Origin: Streptomyces sp. NK08204
GTDB taxonomy: Bacteria; Actinomycetota; Actinomycetes; Streptomycetales; Streptomycetaceae
Assembly: GCF_020400585.1 (NCBI RefSeq)
Contig: NZ_JAINVF010000012.1
Span: forward strand, 153,660 to 217,659
DNA length: 64,000 bases
Direction of reading: 5' to 3'
Shown: piece by piece, positions 1 through 8,758 of the stretch
Layout: the number at the start of each line of letters is the position of its first letter
How positions within the stretch are numbered: the first letter of the stretch is position 1
The notes under the pieces: model-generated
Database searches by the model: none
The model's input: the letters and a program-made list of their open reading frames with translations, nothing else
What the model was told of the DNA's origin: nothing
Program-made: the position numbers and the translations under genes

Positions 1-623
1 TCGTAGCCGTCGGGGCTGATCACATGGGTGTCCAGCGCCTGGAGTTCGTCGGCGTGGTCCTGCATGTCCTTGACGGTCTGCGGGACACCGCCGTTCATCG
101 CGGCCAGCACGTGCACGGCGTCGTTGCCCGAGCGCAGGAAGACGCCGAGCCACAGATCGCGCACGCTGTAGGTGCGGCCCTCCTTTATCCCCACGACGCT
201 GCTGCCGACGCCCATGCCCGCGAGGTCGGACGCCGCCACCTTGTGCGTGGCCGACTTCGGGAAGCGGGGCAGCACGGTGTCCGCGAACAGCATCTTCAGC
301 GTGCTCGCCGGGGGCAGCCGCCAGTGCGCGTTGTGCGCGGCCAGCACCTCTCCGGACTCCGCGTCGGAGACGATCCAGGCGCGGGCGGTGAGGTCCTTCG
401 GCAGCGTGGGCACACCGGGGGCGGAATCCACCTGCGTGCCGGGCTGCCCGAGCCGCACCCCGCCCAATGTCGACATATGGGCCGGGGGCGCTGCCGTCGG
501 GCTGGCCGAGGGATGCGGGGCCGCGAGCGCGGCGGGCGCGGTGACGGACAGGGAGAGCAGGGACAGCAGCGTGGCGGAGGTGACCAGCAGGGATCGCCTT
601 GCGGTCTTTTTCGGTGCGGACAC
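1..623 (-). CDS. D-alanyl-D-alanine carboxypeptidase, N-terminal part (cut by window edge)
   Basis: A serine peptidase of family S11 (low-molecular-weight penicillin-binding protein), which trims the terminal D-Ala from peptidoglycan stem peptides outside the membrane. The GTG at 623 opens a protein with a basic N-terminus, a hydrophobic signal segment at about residues 11-34 and a Pro/Ala-rich linker. The catalytic tetrad STLK is at residues 107-110 and the SGN triad at 165-167, both well placed for S11. The third motif (KTG) would lie beyond position 1, so the C-terminus is unseen. The gene is divergent from the small membrane protein at 715. Family assignment is firm from two motifs; substrate is by family only. 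Confidence 0.9.
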   Translation of the reverse strand, partial: MSAPKKTARRSLLVTSATLLSLLSLSVTAPAALAAPHPSASPTAAPPAHMSTLGGVRLGQPGTQVDSAPGVPTLPKDLTARAWIVSDAESGEVLAAHNAHWRLPPASTLKMLFADTVLPRFPKSATHKVAASDLAGMGVGSSVVGIKEGRTYSVRDLWLGVFLRSGNDAVHVLAAMNGGVPQTVKDMQDHADELQALDTHVISPDGY

Positions 624-714
624 GATCGAGAACGTACCTGGAGCGAACACCGACGTCCCGCGCCCCTCCTCACCCCCGCCATGGAGCCGGGCACCGGCCA
701 GCGATACTGACCCT

Positions 715-954
715 ATGAAGCTCAGCCGCCCGGTCTCCTGGTTCCTGCTCGTCTTCGGAGTGTGGAGTTGGGTCATCTGGGTCACTTTCGTTAAGAATCT
801 CGCCAAGGACAGCAGCGGGCTCGCCTTCGACGACGGCCACCCGACCGCCTACTTCTGGGTGCATCTACTACTGGCGATCGTTTCCTTCGTAATGGGGACG
901 GTCATCGGGGTCATCGGGTTGCGCGGACTGCGCGCACTGCGCCGCACGCCATAG
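715..954 (+). CDS. Small two-helix membrane protein, SCO4848-like
   Basis: A 79-residue protein with two clear hydrophobic segments, about residues 7-24 and 45-65, separated by a polar loop (KDSSGLAFDDG) and ending in a basic tail (RALRRTP). It is probably an integral membrane protein with both ends in the cytoplasm. No catalytic motif is visible and I do not know its function. A TACTGA hexamer lies only about 8-13 bases before the ATG and there is no Shine-Dalgarno, so a leaderless transcript is plausible. It is divergent from the carboxypeptidase gene, and I recall a similar neighbour in other streptomycetes. Confidence 0.8.
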   Translation: MKLSRPVSWFLLVFGVWSWVIWVTFVKNLAKDSSGLAFDDGHPTAYFWVHLLLAIVSFVMGTVIGVIGLRGLRALRRTP

Positions 955-1175
955 CACCGGCCGTTACGCACGGGTGGCGGGAAATCGCTTTCTGTGTCCG
1001 TGGAGGCAACTAAAACCGGGGGGTAACAACACTCTGGGTAAGTTCTTGCCCTGTCTGGTCAGAAAGCCCTTCCCCCAGGTCAAAGACCTGTGATTAGGTG
1101 AGCGGCGCCACTTAGGGGAGTGGCGTAATTGTGCTGGCCAGGGGTAGGGCCGTAGGGCCTGGGAGGGGCACCACC

Positions 1176-2735
1176 ATGCGATCGGTTCGCATGCGCATTC
1201 TCGTGACGCTGATCGCGCTCGCGGTCGTGGGCATCGGCGGCTGGCAGTTGCTGCCGTCGCAGGACAACAAAGACAAGACCATCAGGGTCGGAACAACGGA
1301 CGCGGTGACGTCACTGGACCCGGCCGGGGCCTACGACGCCGGTTCCTGGGCGCTGTTCAGCAACGTCTTCCAGTCGCTGCTGACCTTCGAGCCGGGCGGG
1401 GTCGAGCCGGTCCCGGACGCGGCGAAGAGCTGCTCGTTCCAGGGCTCGGGCCTGAAGACGTACCGGTGCACGCTGCGTGAGGGGATCACCTTCCCCAGCG
1501 GGCGCACGATGACCGCCGAGGACGTGAAGTACTCCTTCGACCGGGTCAAGAAGATCGACTCGGACGTCGGCCCGTCGTCCCTGTTCTCCACGCTCGGCTC
1601 GGTGAGCGCAGACAACGAGACGACGGTCACCTTCCACCTGTCGTCCCCGGACGCCACGTTCCCGCAGAAGGTGGCGACCGGCGCCGGTTCGATCGTCGAC
1701 AAGGACCGGTACCCGGCCACCAGCCTGCGCACCGATTCCGGTGCCGACGGCAGCGGGCCGTACCAGCTGACGTCGTACGTGAAGGACAGCAAGGCCGTCC
1801 TCACGCCGAACACGAGCTACCAGGGCGACCTCAGCGACACCGGCCGCCCCGTGGAGCTGCGCTACTACGGCGACTCCGAGAAGCTCGACGCCGCCTGGCG
1901 GGCCAAGCAGATCGACGTCGCCAGCCGGACGCTGCCGCCGGACGTGCTGTCCGGGCTGAACCCGAGTGACCCGAAGAAGCGTGTCACCGAGTCCGACAGC
2001 TCCGAGACCCACAACCTGTACCTGAACACCCGGGCCGGCTCGCCGCTGCACGACGTGCGCGTGCGCCGCGCGATGGCCTGGCTGGTCAACCGCGAGAAGC
2101 TCGCCGCCACGGTGTACCAGGGCACGGTCGACCCGCTGTACTCGCTGATCCCGACCGGCATTCCCGGCCACACCACGTCGTTCTTCGACACGTACCCGAC
2201 GCAGAACGTCGCCAAGGCCCGCGAACTGCTCACCCAGGCCGGCGTCACGCTCCCTGTGCGCTTCACCTTCGGCTACGGCAAGGGCCGGGGCGCGGGTGCG
2301 GAGGAGGCCGCGGCGCTGAAGGAGCAGCTCGAGGCGGGCGGCCTGTTCAAGGTGGACGTCCAGGGATACGAGTGGACCGAATTCCAGAAGCGCTGGGTCA
2401 CCGGGAAGATGGATGCCTGGGCGGTCGGCTGGGTGGCGGACTACCCGGACCCGGACACCTTCGGCTCCCCCCTCGTGGGCACCGGCTCGACCATGAACAC
2501 GGGCTACAGCAACAAGGCGGTCGACAACCTCATCCTCAACAGCCAGCAGTTCGCCGACCGCAGCCGCGCCGGGAACGACTTCCGCGAGATCCAGGCGACC
2601 GTCGCCAGCGACGTCCCGCTGATTCCGCTGTGGCAGCGCAAGGAGTACGTGGTCAGCACGGAGGACGTGGGCGGCGGCCAGTACCTCGACGACGGCACGG
2701 GTGTGTTCCGGCTGTGGCGCCTGAACTGGATCTGA
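1176..2735 (+). CDS. ABC transporter solute-binding protein, family 5 (peptide/nickel type)
   Basis: A 519-residue extracytoplasmic binding protein of the SBP_bac_5 family, which delivers oligopeptides or similar solutes to an ABC permease. The start is the ATG at 1176 behind GGGAGGGG (1161-1168). Residues 8-22 are a hydrophobic export or anchor segment without a lipobox Cys, so it is probably membrane-tethered or secreted rather than a lipoprotein. Family hallmarks include the SLDPAGAYD region near the mature N-terminus, YSFDRVKK, and VRRAMAWLVNREKL. No permease or ATPase genes are adjacent, so it is an orphan component and its ligand is unknown. Confidence 0.88.
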   Translation: MRSVRMRILVTLIALAVVGIGGWQLLPSQDNKDKTIRVGTTDAVTSLDPAGAYDAGSWALFSNVFQSLLTFEPGGVEPVPDAAKSCSFQGSGLKTYRCTLREGITFPSGRTMTAEDVKYSFDRVKKIDSDVGPSSLFSTLGSVSADNETTVTFHLSSPDATFPQKVATGAGSIVDKDRYPATSLRTDSGADGSGPYQLTSYVKDSKAVLTPNTSYQGDLSDTGRPVELRYYGDSEKLDAAWRAKQIDVASRTLPPDVLSGLNPSDPKKRVTESDSSETHNLYLNTRAGSPLHDVRVRRAMAWLVNREKLAATVYQGTVDPLYSLIPTGIPGHTTSFFDTYPTQNVAKARELLTQAGVTLPVRFTFGYGKGRGAGAEEAAALKEQLEAGGLFKVDVQGYEWTEFQKRWVTGKMDAWAVGWVADYPDPDTFGSPLVGTGSTMNTGYSNKAVDNLILNSQQFADRSRAGNDFREIQATVASDVPLIPLWQRKEYVVSTEDVGGGQYLDDGTGVFRLWRLNWI

Positions 2736-2752
2736 TCGCTCGACCGATCTGA

Positions 2753-3398
2753 TCACTCGACCGCGGGCCTGCCCGCTGCCAGGACCGGTGTCACGTCCAA
2801 GGCGACACCGGTCCCGATGGCGGCGGGCAGAACGACGGTCTCCCCCGGGGGACCAGGGACGGTGGTGCTCGTACCCGTCCCCCGTGGGATCCGTCAGCAC
2901 GTGGAGCCGCTGGTGCCTGCGGTCGACGATCACATGGACCAGGATCTTCGCGCCGGCGTAGGCCCTGACCTTGTCACGCACATCGGTCTTCCGGTTACTG
3001 GACGTGACCTCGAGGACCAGACCGGAAACAGCTGGTGTCGTAACAGCTGTCCTCGATGTGGTGGTCCCGGAAGCCGGCGTCGACGAGTGAAAGGTCCGGA
3101 ATCGCATAGTCCTCGGTGCCGGTCGGCAACCAGAGGCCGACTCCCTGCACCACTTCGCTGTCACCGTCGGCCAGACCTGCGGCGATGAAGGCGCGCATGA
3201 GCCTCGTCAGGGTTACGGCGTGCGAGCCGTCCGGCGGCGGGGACACGACGATCCGGCCTCCGCGGACCTCGACGCGGTTGCCGGGTTGCGCTCCATGAGC
3301 CGGTTGGCTTCCGAGATCAGCGGTCGGTGTCCATGGAGCCGCTCGACGGATGCCGCGGACATCACGTGCCTCCCGTGGGCTGGTGTCGAGGGCGTCAT
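2753..3398 (-). pseudogene. Uma2-family endonuclease-like gene, frameshifted
   Basis: A decayed copy of the Uma2 (PD-(D/E)XK-like) gene found intact at 18325-18954. Matching blocks appear in order but in changing frames: STPAHGRH and MSAASVE at the start, then RVEVRGGRIVVSP, GVGLWLPTG, and LVLEVTSSN with RRHQRLHVLT, then SPGETVVLP at the end, closing with TGA at 2753-2755. At least three frame changes are needed, near 3285, 3025 and 2850, so no full protein can be made. The first block is also eroded (MERNP against MERHPGY). It lies downstream of and convergent with the binding-protein gene. Uma2 function in streptomycetes is unknown to me. Confidence 0.85.
2783..2813. terminator. Possible hairpin terminator inside the decayed Uma2 gene
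   Basis: GACCGGTGTC at 2783-2792 pairs perfectly with GACACCGGTC at 2804-2813 across an 11-base loop, 48 bases after the binding-protein stop codon. There is no T-run, as is usual in Streptomyces. It may be a working terminator or a chance feature of the old coding sequence. Confidence 0.35.
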
Positions 3399-3452
3399 CG
3401 TAGGCAGCCCCCTGAACCACGTGTGCCGTTCGGCGCGTTCACCCGAAAGTGA

Positions 3453-4223
3453 TCACTCGCCCTCCCGCCCCCTCTTCCCCGGATCCGGCAGCGCCTTCGT
3501 CATCCCCGGCAGGAAGTCCGTGAACAGCTCGTGGATCTCCAGCACGAGCGGCCGCAGCACCCGGAACCGGGCCAGGGCGACTCCCCGCGCGGTGAGCCGG
3601 GCCCCGCGCCGGGCCAGCCGGTAGCTGCGCTCGCGCCCCTCCGTGCGGTCGAAGATCCAGTACAGCACCAGCCCCATCTGGGACAGCCACATCAGTTCCG
3701 GCAGCACGTCCCGCAGTTCGGGCGCCACCTTCGACCTGGACCCGGCCAGGACCTCCCGGTGCACGCTGATGGCCTGCTCGCGCGCGTGCTCGCTCTCCGG
3801 GGAGAAGGGGCTGAGGGGACTGTCCGGGTCGGCGGCGTTCTTGAAGAACTGGACGGCGAACTCGTGGTACGGCCGGGCGATGTCCAGCCATGCGGTCAGC
3901 ACGCCCGCGAGCCGCGCCTCCAGGTCGGTCTCCTGCTCCAGAACCGCCCGCACCGCCACCTGGTGCTCGGCGGCGATCCGGTCGTAGAAGCCCTGGATGA
4001 GGTGTTCCTTGCCCTCGAAGTAGTAGTACGCGTTGCCGACCGAGACCCCGGCCTCCGTGGCGATGGCCCGCATGGTCGTCTTGTCGTAGCCGCGCTCCTG
4101 GAACAACCGCATCGCTGTCTCCAGGATCAGCGCGCGGGTCTGCTCGGACTTGCTGCTGTGGGGGCCGGCCGCCTCGGGGCCGTCGTTCTTCGCGGGCACG
4201 ACAGGAGAGCCTAACGAGTGCAC
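3453..4223 (-). CDS. TetR-family transcriptional regulator
   Basis: A 256-residue TetR/AcrR repressor. The N-terminal helix-turn-helix domain spans about residues 25-75 (TRALILETAMRLFQERGY, then TTMRAIATEAGVSVGNAYYYF), a textbook TetR pattern. The long helical remainder is the ligand and dimer domain, with a C-terminal type resembling tetracyclin_repressor-like domains of actinomycetes. It lies 37 bp downstream of the VOC-fold gene on the same strand, so the two are probably cotranscribed. Ligand and targets are unknown; autoregulation of the pair would be typical. Confidence 0.9.
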   Translation of the reverse strand: MHSLGSPVVPAKNDGPEAAGPHSSKSEQTRALILETAMRLFQERGYDKTTMRAIATEAGVSVGNAYYYFEGKEHLIQGFYDRIAAEHQVAVRAVLEQETDLEARLAGVLTAWLDIARPYHEFAVQFFKNAADPDSPLSPFSPESEHAREQAISVHREVLAGSRSKVAPELRDVLPELMWLSQMGLVLYWIFDRTEGRERSYRLARRGARLTARGVALARFRVLRPLVLEIHELFTDFLPGMTKALPDPGKRGREGE

Positions 4224-4260
4224 CGGACCCCGCCGGAGCAGGAGACCGAGAAGGGGAGCT

Positions 4261-4671
4261 TCATCCCCTGCGCCCCAGCTCCGGCCGCTTGGTGTAGTCG
4301 GTGAAGCCCAGGACGTTCCCCCACGGGTCGGCGATCTCCACGGTCCACCCGGTGGCCACGGGGAATGCCTCGTCCAGCGCCGTGATCCCGGCGGCGGCCA
4401 GCTCCCGCGCCGCCGCCCGCGCGTCCGGCACCTCCAGCCAGACCCGCGGCGAGGGCCACGGCGGCGGCCGGTGCCCCAGCTCCTCCTCCGCCCGCAGCAG
4501 GATCCCGGGCGTCTCCGCGCCGACCTTCAGCAGCGCGATCCCGGCTTCGTCGAACCGGAACCCGACCGTGAACCCGGCCCGCTCGTAGAACCCGACGGCC
4601 TGCCCGAGGTCCCCGACGGGCAGCAGTACGTTGTCGAACCCGAGCAGCTCGTACGACTCCTTGTCTGACAT
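4261..4671 (-). CDS. VOC-superfamily (glyoxalase/dioxygenase fold) protein
   Basis: A 136-residue protein with the paired beta-alpha-beta-beta-beta pattern of the vicinal oxygen chelate fold. The first half runs LLPVGDLGQAVGFYERAGF and the second VWLEVPDARAAARELAAAG, ending in VEIADPWGNVLGF, the typical C-terminal signature carrying a metal-ligand Glu. The family includes glyoxalases, dioxygenases and antibiotic-binding resistance proteins, so the exact substrate cannot be read from the sequence. It precedes the TetR gene and may be its target. Confidence 0.85.
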   Translation of the reverse strand: MSDKESYELLGFDNVLLPVGDLGQAVGFYERAGFTVGFRFDEAGIALLKVGAETPGILLRAEEELGHRPPPWPSPRVWLEVPDARAAARELAAAGITALDEAFPVATGWTVEIADPWGNVLGFTDYTKRPELGRRG

Positions 4672-4717
4672 GTCATCAGATTAGAGCGGCAGGGACGGCA
4701 AGCCGGCCCGAAACGCC

Positions 4718-4757
4718 CGAGGGCCCTGCTTCCGGAGCACCGGAAACAGGACCCTCG
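4718..4757 (-). terminator. Hairpin terminator after the DNRLRE/FG-GAP gene
   Basis: An 18-base arm starting CGAGGGCCCTG pairs with an arm ending CAGGACCCTCG around a 4-base loop. The mismatched positions become G-U pairs in the minus-strand RNA. It sits just beyond the stop codon at 4774. Confidence 0.75.
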
Positions 4758-4773
4758 GACCGGCCGGTCCGGC

Positions 4774-7700
4774 TCACCCGATGGCGATGCGGGTGAGCCA
4801 GTAGTCCTTGGCCGAGATGATCTCGGTGCCGGAACCGGTGAGGGTGCTCCTGCCCCCCGAGTAGAACCGGACGGAACCGTCGGAGCGGACGGCCCAGATG
4901 TCCGGGATGCTGTCCCCGTCGGTGCTGGGCGTGCCGATCAGCAGCGGGACGCTGCTGCTGAGCCAGCCGGACGCGGCGTACTCGAGGTCGGCACCGCCCG
5001 AGGAGTTGGCACCGGCGGCGAGGGAGTTGAGGTCGACCCCGCCGTTGCTGTCAGCGATGCCCTTGCGGAGCATGAGGCGGCCCGAGACGTTGCTGCGGTA
5101 GACGAAGTCGGTGACGCCGTCGCCGCTGACGTCAAGCGCGGTGACGAGGTCGCGGTCCTTCCAGGCGGTGGCGGAGAGCCGGATCGCCCGGTCGATGGTC
5201 GCGCCGTGGTAGCCGGTGAAGACCCACAGCTCGTCGTCCGTGCCGTTCCTGACGGTGGCGAAGAAGTCGGTACGACCGTCTCCCGTGGCGTCCCCGGCAC
5301 TGATGATCTGGGTGAAGTCGGCAGGGTCGGGTGATCCCTCGGGCAGGAGGATCTCCCGGCGCTTGTCGATGTTCACGGCGCCATAGCCGTCGCCGGGGTA
5401 GACCCAGAGCCTGCCGCCGACGCGTACTACGAGGTCCTGGAGGCCGTCGCCGCCGTAGATGTCGCCGTTGTGGGTGATCAAGGCACCCTTGAAGTGCCCG
5501 GGGGGCGCCGCGACGAAGGGCGGCAGGTTGTCGCCGGCCGGGTCCTTGTCGGGGTTGGCGCGGTAGGCACCGGACATGGAGTAGTCCAGGTCACCCGTCG
5601 GCTTGTTCGGGTCGTCCTTGTCGGCCTGGGACGGGTACAGGGCGAGGTTGCCGCCCTCGGTGACGGCCATGAGGTCGGGCATGCCGTCACCGGTGAAGTC
5701 GCCGGCCTTGTCGGCCTGGTCCCGCGGGCTGACGTAGAAGAAGTACTTCGTCGGCTGCGAGGGGTTGCCGGCGCTGTCCACGGTGCGGACGTACAGCACG
5801 TTGGGTCCGGCGGTCGGCGGCTTGGCGTTGGTGATCGTGGCGGTGACGGAGGTGTCGGTCCCGGCGGCACGGCTCAGGGAGTAGGGGTAGTAGGGGGAGT
5901 TGAACCCGTACTCGTAGCGGACGACGTCGGTGTTGAGGGCGCGGAAGGTGAAGGAACCGGGGGTGCCGAACTTCTTGGTGCTCCAGTTGGCGTCCTCCTC
6001 GTCGTTGCCGAAGCCGTTGTCGTCGCGGTCGGCGTCCGGGAAGTCGGTGGAGGTGACCACGGGCGGTCTGGGCGCCGTGCTGTCGAAGACGAACCGGCAG
6101 GACGTCTTGGCCGGAGCGTAGCCGGACGAACTGCCGGCGTCGTCCCGGGCCTCCACGCGCCACGAGTAGGTGGTGCCGTTGGTCAGCTTCAGGTCGCCGG
6201 TGTCGGCACTCGCGGTCTCCAGGGCCGTGCCCTTGTCGTCGCCCACGTACTTCTTGCCGGCGGATCCGAGGAGGTCACCGGTGGTGTCCCACTTGCCCAT
6301 GGGCCACAGGTCGAAGTTGAGGAAGTCGAGGTTCTTGTCCTTGTCGGTGGCCTTGGCCGTGAAGGTCAGGTTGCTCGGGCCCATGCGCACGTACGGCGTG
6401 GTGGTGGTGCACTTGGCGTCCGGCCCGAGGTCGAGCGAGCCGGAGACGATGCTGGGCCTGCGGTTGTAGACCAGCTCCAGCACAGGGGCGTTGTCGCCGT
6501 CGGCCTGGAACTTCTTCCACGCGTACTGGGAGTGCTCGTCGCGGGCGCGCACGCCGAAGGTGATCGTGTCCTCGCCCTTGTCGGCGGTCTGCTGGGCGCC
6601 CTTCCTCACGTCGAACGCCTCGTACGCGTCGTGGCAGCGACTCGACTTCCAGCCATGGGCGAAACTCTTGCTGGCCAGCTTGTTGCCGTCGTGCAGCTTC
6701 GGGGCGTTCTTCCAGTTGGTGTGTGAGTCGATCTCTCCAGTGAGGTGCACGCTCATCGAGCGTGCGCTGCAGGACCAGGAGTACGTCTCCAGCATGCGCA
6801 GCTTGGCACTGGTGATCTTGGTGCCCTTCAGGTCCTTGTCGAAGGAGATGTTGAAGAACGACCGGGAGGTGCCCCAGGTGTCGGACTCGAAGCCGACGCG
6901 GGCCTCGTGGGTGCCGCCCTTGTTGAAGCCCTTGCCGTTGTAGAAGGTGGCGTTGGGGAAGCGGTTGTAGGCGGTGGTCCAGTTCTGCGTGTGCTTCTTG
7001 ACCGAGGGGTCGATGAACACCGGATACGTGGTCGCCGGGTCGGCCAGGAAGTCCTGGTCGGGGGTGAGCAGCCACTTCCCCGCGGACAGGTCGGCATCGA
7101 CCAGGGCGCCGAGCGAGTCGGGCGAGGGACCGTCGAGGGAGGGCAGGCTCAGCGTCGCCGCCGAGCCGGTCTGCGAGGGGCCCGGTGTCGGCTCGGCCGG
7201 GGCCGACGGCAGCGGGGACTCCGACACGGTCGGCTCGGGACCGTCCGTGGCCGAGGGCAGGGCTTCGACGTTGGTGTCGCTCTGCTCGTCGGACTCGACG
7301 GGAGCTTCCTCGGTGGGGCTGGGGCTCGTGCTGTCGCCCGCCGCGGGATCGGTGGAGTCGGAGGGATCCGGGGTCTCGGGCTCGGTCGGCTGGGCCGTCT
7401 CGCCCACGGTGCTGTCGCTGACGGCCGGCAGCCCGCTGCTGTCCCACATCAGCGGGGTGGGCGAAACCGCGACCTCGTCGCCGTTGACGTCCTCGGCACT
7501 GACGATGCCGGAGGACGGACTCAGACGGAAGGTGAGGTCGGCGGAGTGCAGGCCGTACGCGAGCTGCTGGACGTGGGGGTCGGACGCCGCCTGACGGTTC
7601 TTCAGCACGATGAGCTGGGAGAAGCCGTCGTCGTCGGCGGTCAGGACGAGGTCGCCGCCCGGGAAGATGTCCGGGTACAGCGCGCGGTTGCCGTCGATAA

Positions 7701-8265
7701 TGGGCGTGGGCACGGTGTCGGGCCAGGTGAGCTGGACGTCATGGTCGCCGACGTGCAGGGTGACCAGCGGAGTCCCGGTGTCGGCTGTGGTGGCCCCCTT
7801 CAGCAGGGAGATACGGCTCACGGTCGAACGGGAGGCGTGCCGGGCACTGCCGCCTCCGTGAGAGCCGGGCGAGAAGACCACGCGGGTGTTGGTGGCCGCC
7901 GGTTCCCACCCGGCCTTGGTGCGGTGCAGTGTCGGGTTGATCCTCTTCCACTCACCGCCGACCTTGGCGCGGATCGGGGAGGAGTACAGCCGTTTCATCA
8001 TGAGGCCGTCGGGGCGGGCCCAGGTGGTGGAATGCGCGGTACGGGCAGCGGTGACCTCGACGTTCCTGCCGGTCCGCGCTGCTTGGGCCAGGGCGGCGGC
8101 CTCGCTGGCGGTCTTCGCGGGCCGGTTGTGGTTCCCGTTTTCGCCGTGCGAGGCGTCGCCGTCCATCCGGAACCCGGCGTAGACGATTCCGGTAGTGGCG
8201 AGCGCGGCTGCGAGCAGCGCCGCGCCGGCCCTGCTGCTGGGCGTGCGGCGCCAGTTGCGCGTCAT
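4774..8265 (-). CDS. Large secreted DNRLRE-domain protein with C-terminal FG-GAP/VCBS repeats
   Basis: A 1,163-residue exported protein. The chosen ATG at 8265 follows GGAAGGGG and directly precedes a basic signal peptide (MTRNWRRT, then a hydrophobic stretch AALLAAALATTGIVYAG). A preceding 60-codon extension lacks these features. In order: a conserved N-terminal region (about 40-260), an acidic Pro/Ser/Thr/Glu-rich linker (about 265-390), a DNRLRE-type beta-sandwich domain around AYNRFPNATFYNGKGF, an Ig/fibronectin-like stretch (TYSWRVEARDDAGSS), and at least five FG-GAP units such as GDFTGDGMPDLM and GDATGDGRTDFF, which build a calcium-binding propeller. It is divergent from the RHS toxin gene, suggesting a shared surface role. 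No enzyme motif is visible. Confidence 0.85.
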   Translation of the reverse strand: MTRNWRRTPSSRAGAALLAAALATTGIVYAGFRMDGDASHGENGNHNRPAKTASEAAALAQAARTGRNVEVTAARTAHSTTWARPDGLMMKRLYSSPIRAKVGGEWKRINPTLHRTKAGWEPAATNTRVVFSPGSHGGGSARHASRSTVSRISLLKGATTADTGTPLVTLHVGDHDVQLTWPDTVPTPIIDGNRALYPDIFPGGDLVLTADDDGFSQLIVLKNRQAASDPHVQQLAYGLHSADLTFRLSPSSGIVSAEDVNGDEVAVSPTPLMWDSSGLPAVSDSTVGETAQPTEPETPDPSDSTDPAAGDSTSPSPTEEAPVESDEQSDTNVEALPSATDGPEPTVSESPLPSAPAEPTPGPSQTGSAATLSLPSLDGPSPDSLGALVDADLSAGKWLLTPDQDFLADPATTYPVFIDPSVKKHTQNWTTAYNRFPNATFYNGKGFNKGGTHEARVGFESDTWGTSRSFFNISFDKDLKGTKITSAKLRMLETYSWSCSARSMSVHLTGEIDSHTNWKNAPKLHDGNKLASKSFAHGWKSSRCHDAYEAFDVRKGAQQTADKGEDTITFGVRARDEHSQYAWKKFQADGDNAPVLELVYNRRPSIVSGSLDLGPDAKCTTTTPYVRMGPSNLTFTAKATDKDKNLDFLNFDLWPMGKWDTTGDLLGSAGKKYVGDDKGTALETASADTGDLKLTNGTTYSWRVEARDDAGSSSGYAPAKTSCRFVFDSTAPRPPVVTSTDFPDADRDDNGFGNDEEDANWSTKKFGTPGSFTFRALNTDVVRYEYGFNSPYYPYSLSRAAGTDTSVTATITNAKPPTAGPNVLYVRTVDSAGNPSQPTKYFFYVSPRDQADKAGDFTGDGMPDLMAVTEGGNLALYPSQADKDDPNKPTGDLDYSMSGAYRANPDKDPAGDNLPPFVAAPPGHFKGALITHNGDIYGGDGLQDLVVRVGGRLWVYPGDGYGAVNIDKRREILLPEGSPDPADFTQIISAGDATGDGRTDFFATVRNGTDDELWVFTGYHGATIDRAIRLSATAWKDRDLVTALDVSGDGVTDFVYRSNVSGRLMLRKGIADSNGGVDLNSLAAGANSSGGADLEYAASGWLSSSVPLLIGTPSTDGDSIPDIWAVRSDGSVRFYSGGRSTLTGSGTEIISAKDYWLTRIAIG

Positions 8266-8758
8266 CGGGCGCGTTCCCCTTCCCCCTCGTTCCCCCTTGG
8301 AGCCGGCGCGCTGCAGGCGTGGCCGGGCCAGCAGATGATGACCTATGGGGGAACCTTCGTCACGCTGCGGAGATGTCGCCTGCGAGGGGACAGGAGGACG
8401 CCGCGGCCGTGGACAGGCGAGACCAATTGGCTTCCCGCAGGGCAACCGGGCGGCAAAACACCTAGGCGTAGAAAGTAAAAGTCGTGCCCGATCCGGGCAA
8501 ACCGAAGGGTGATTTGTCGTGTGAAGTGCCTGCCCGCATCAAAGCTGATTAAAGAGCCGTTCATTCCGGTAAAGCGCTTCCCTCTTCTTTGAGTTCCTTT
8601 GTCCCGCGGCGGAGCGTTACGCACCGTGACTGTAATCACATCAATCCGTAACCTCTGGCGTTTCCTCACAGGCTGCTCACAGAATCCCCACTGTCTGATA
8701 CGTCGTCACGCGTGGTCCGTCACCGGCCCCGCTCCAAGTGGTCCGGGGGGACCTCGTC
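8266..8758. promoter_or_regulatory. Divergent promoter region between two surface-protein genes
   Basis: This 493-bp gap separates two outward-facing genes for large exported proteins and must hold both promoters. It is less GC-rich than its surroundings. A short palindrome, TGCCCG-atc-CGGGCA, lies at 8485-8499. I cannot assign -35/-10 boxes with confidence and see no additional gene. Confidence 0.45.

Noticed and set aside
1311..3164. A 617-codon minus-strand frame starting in the decayed Uma2 gene.
   Set aside because: Only its first 100 or so codons show Uma2 similarity; the rest is the antisense of the solute-binding protein.
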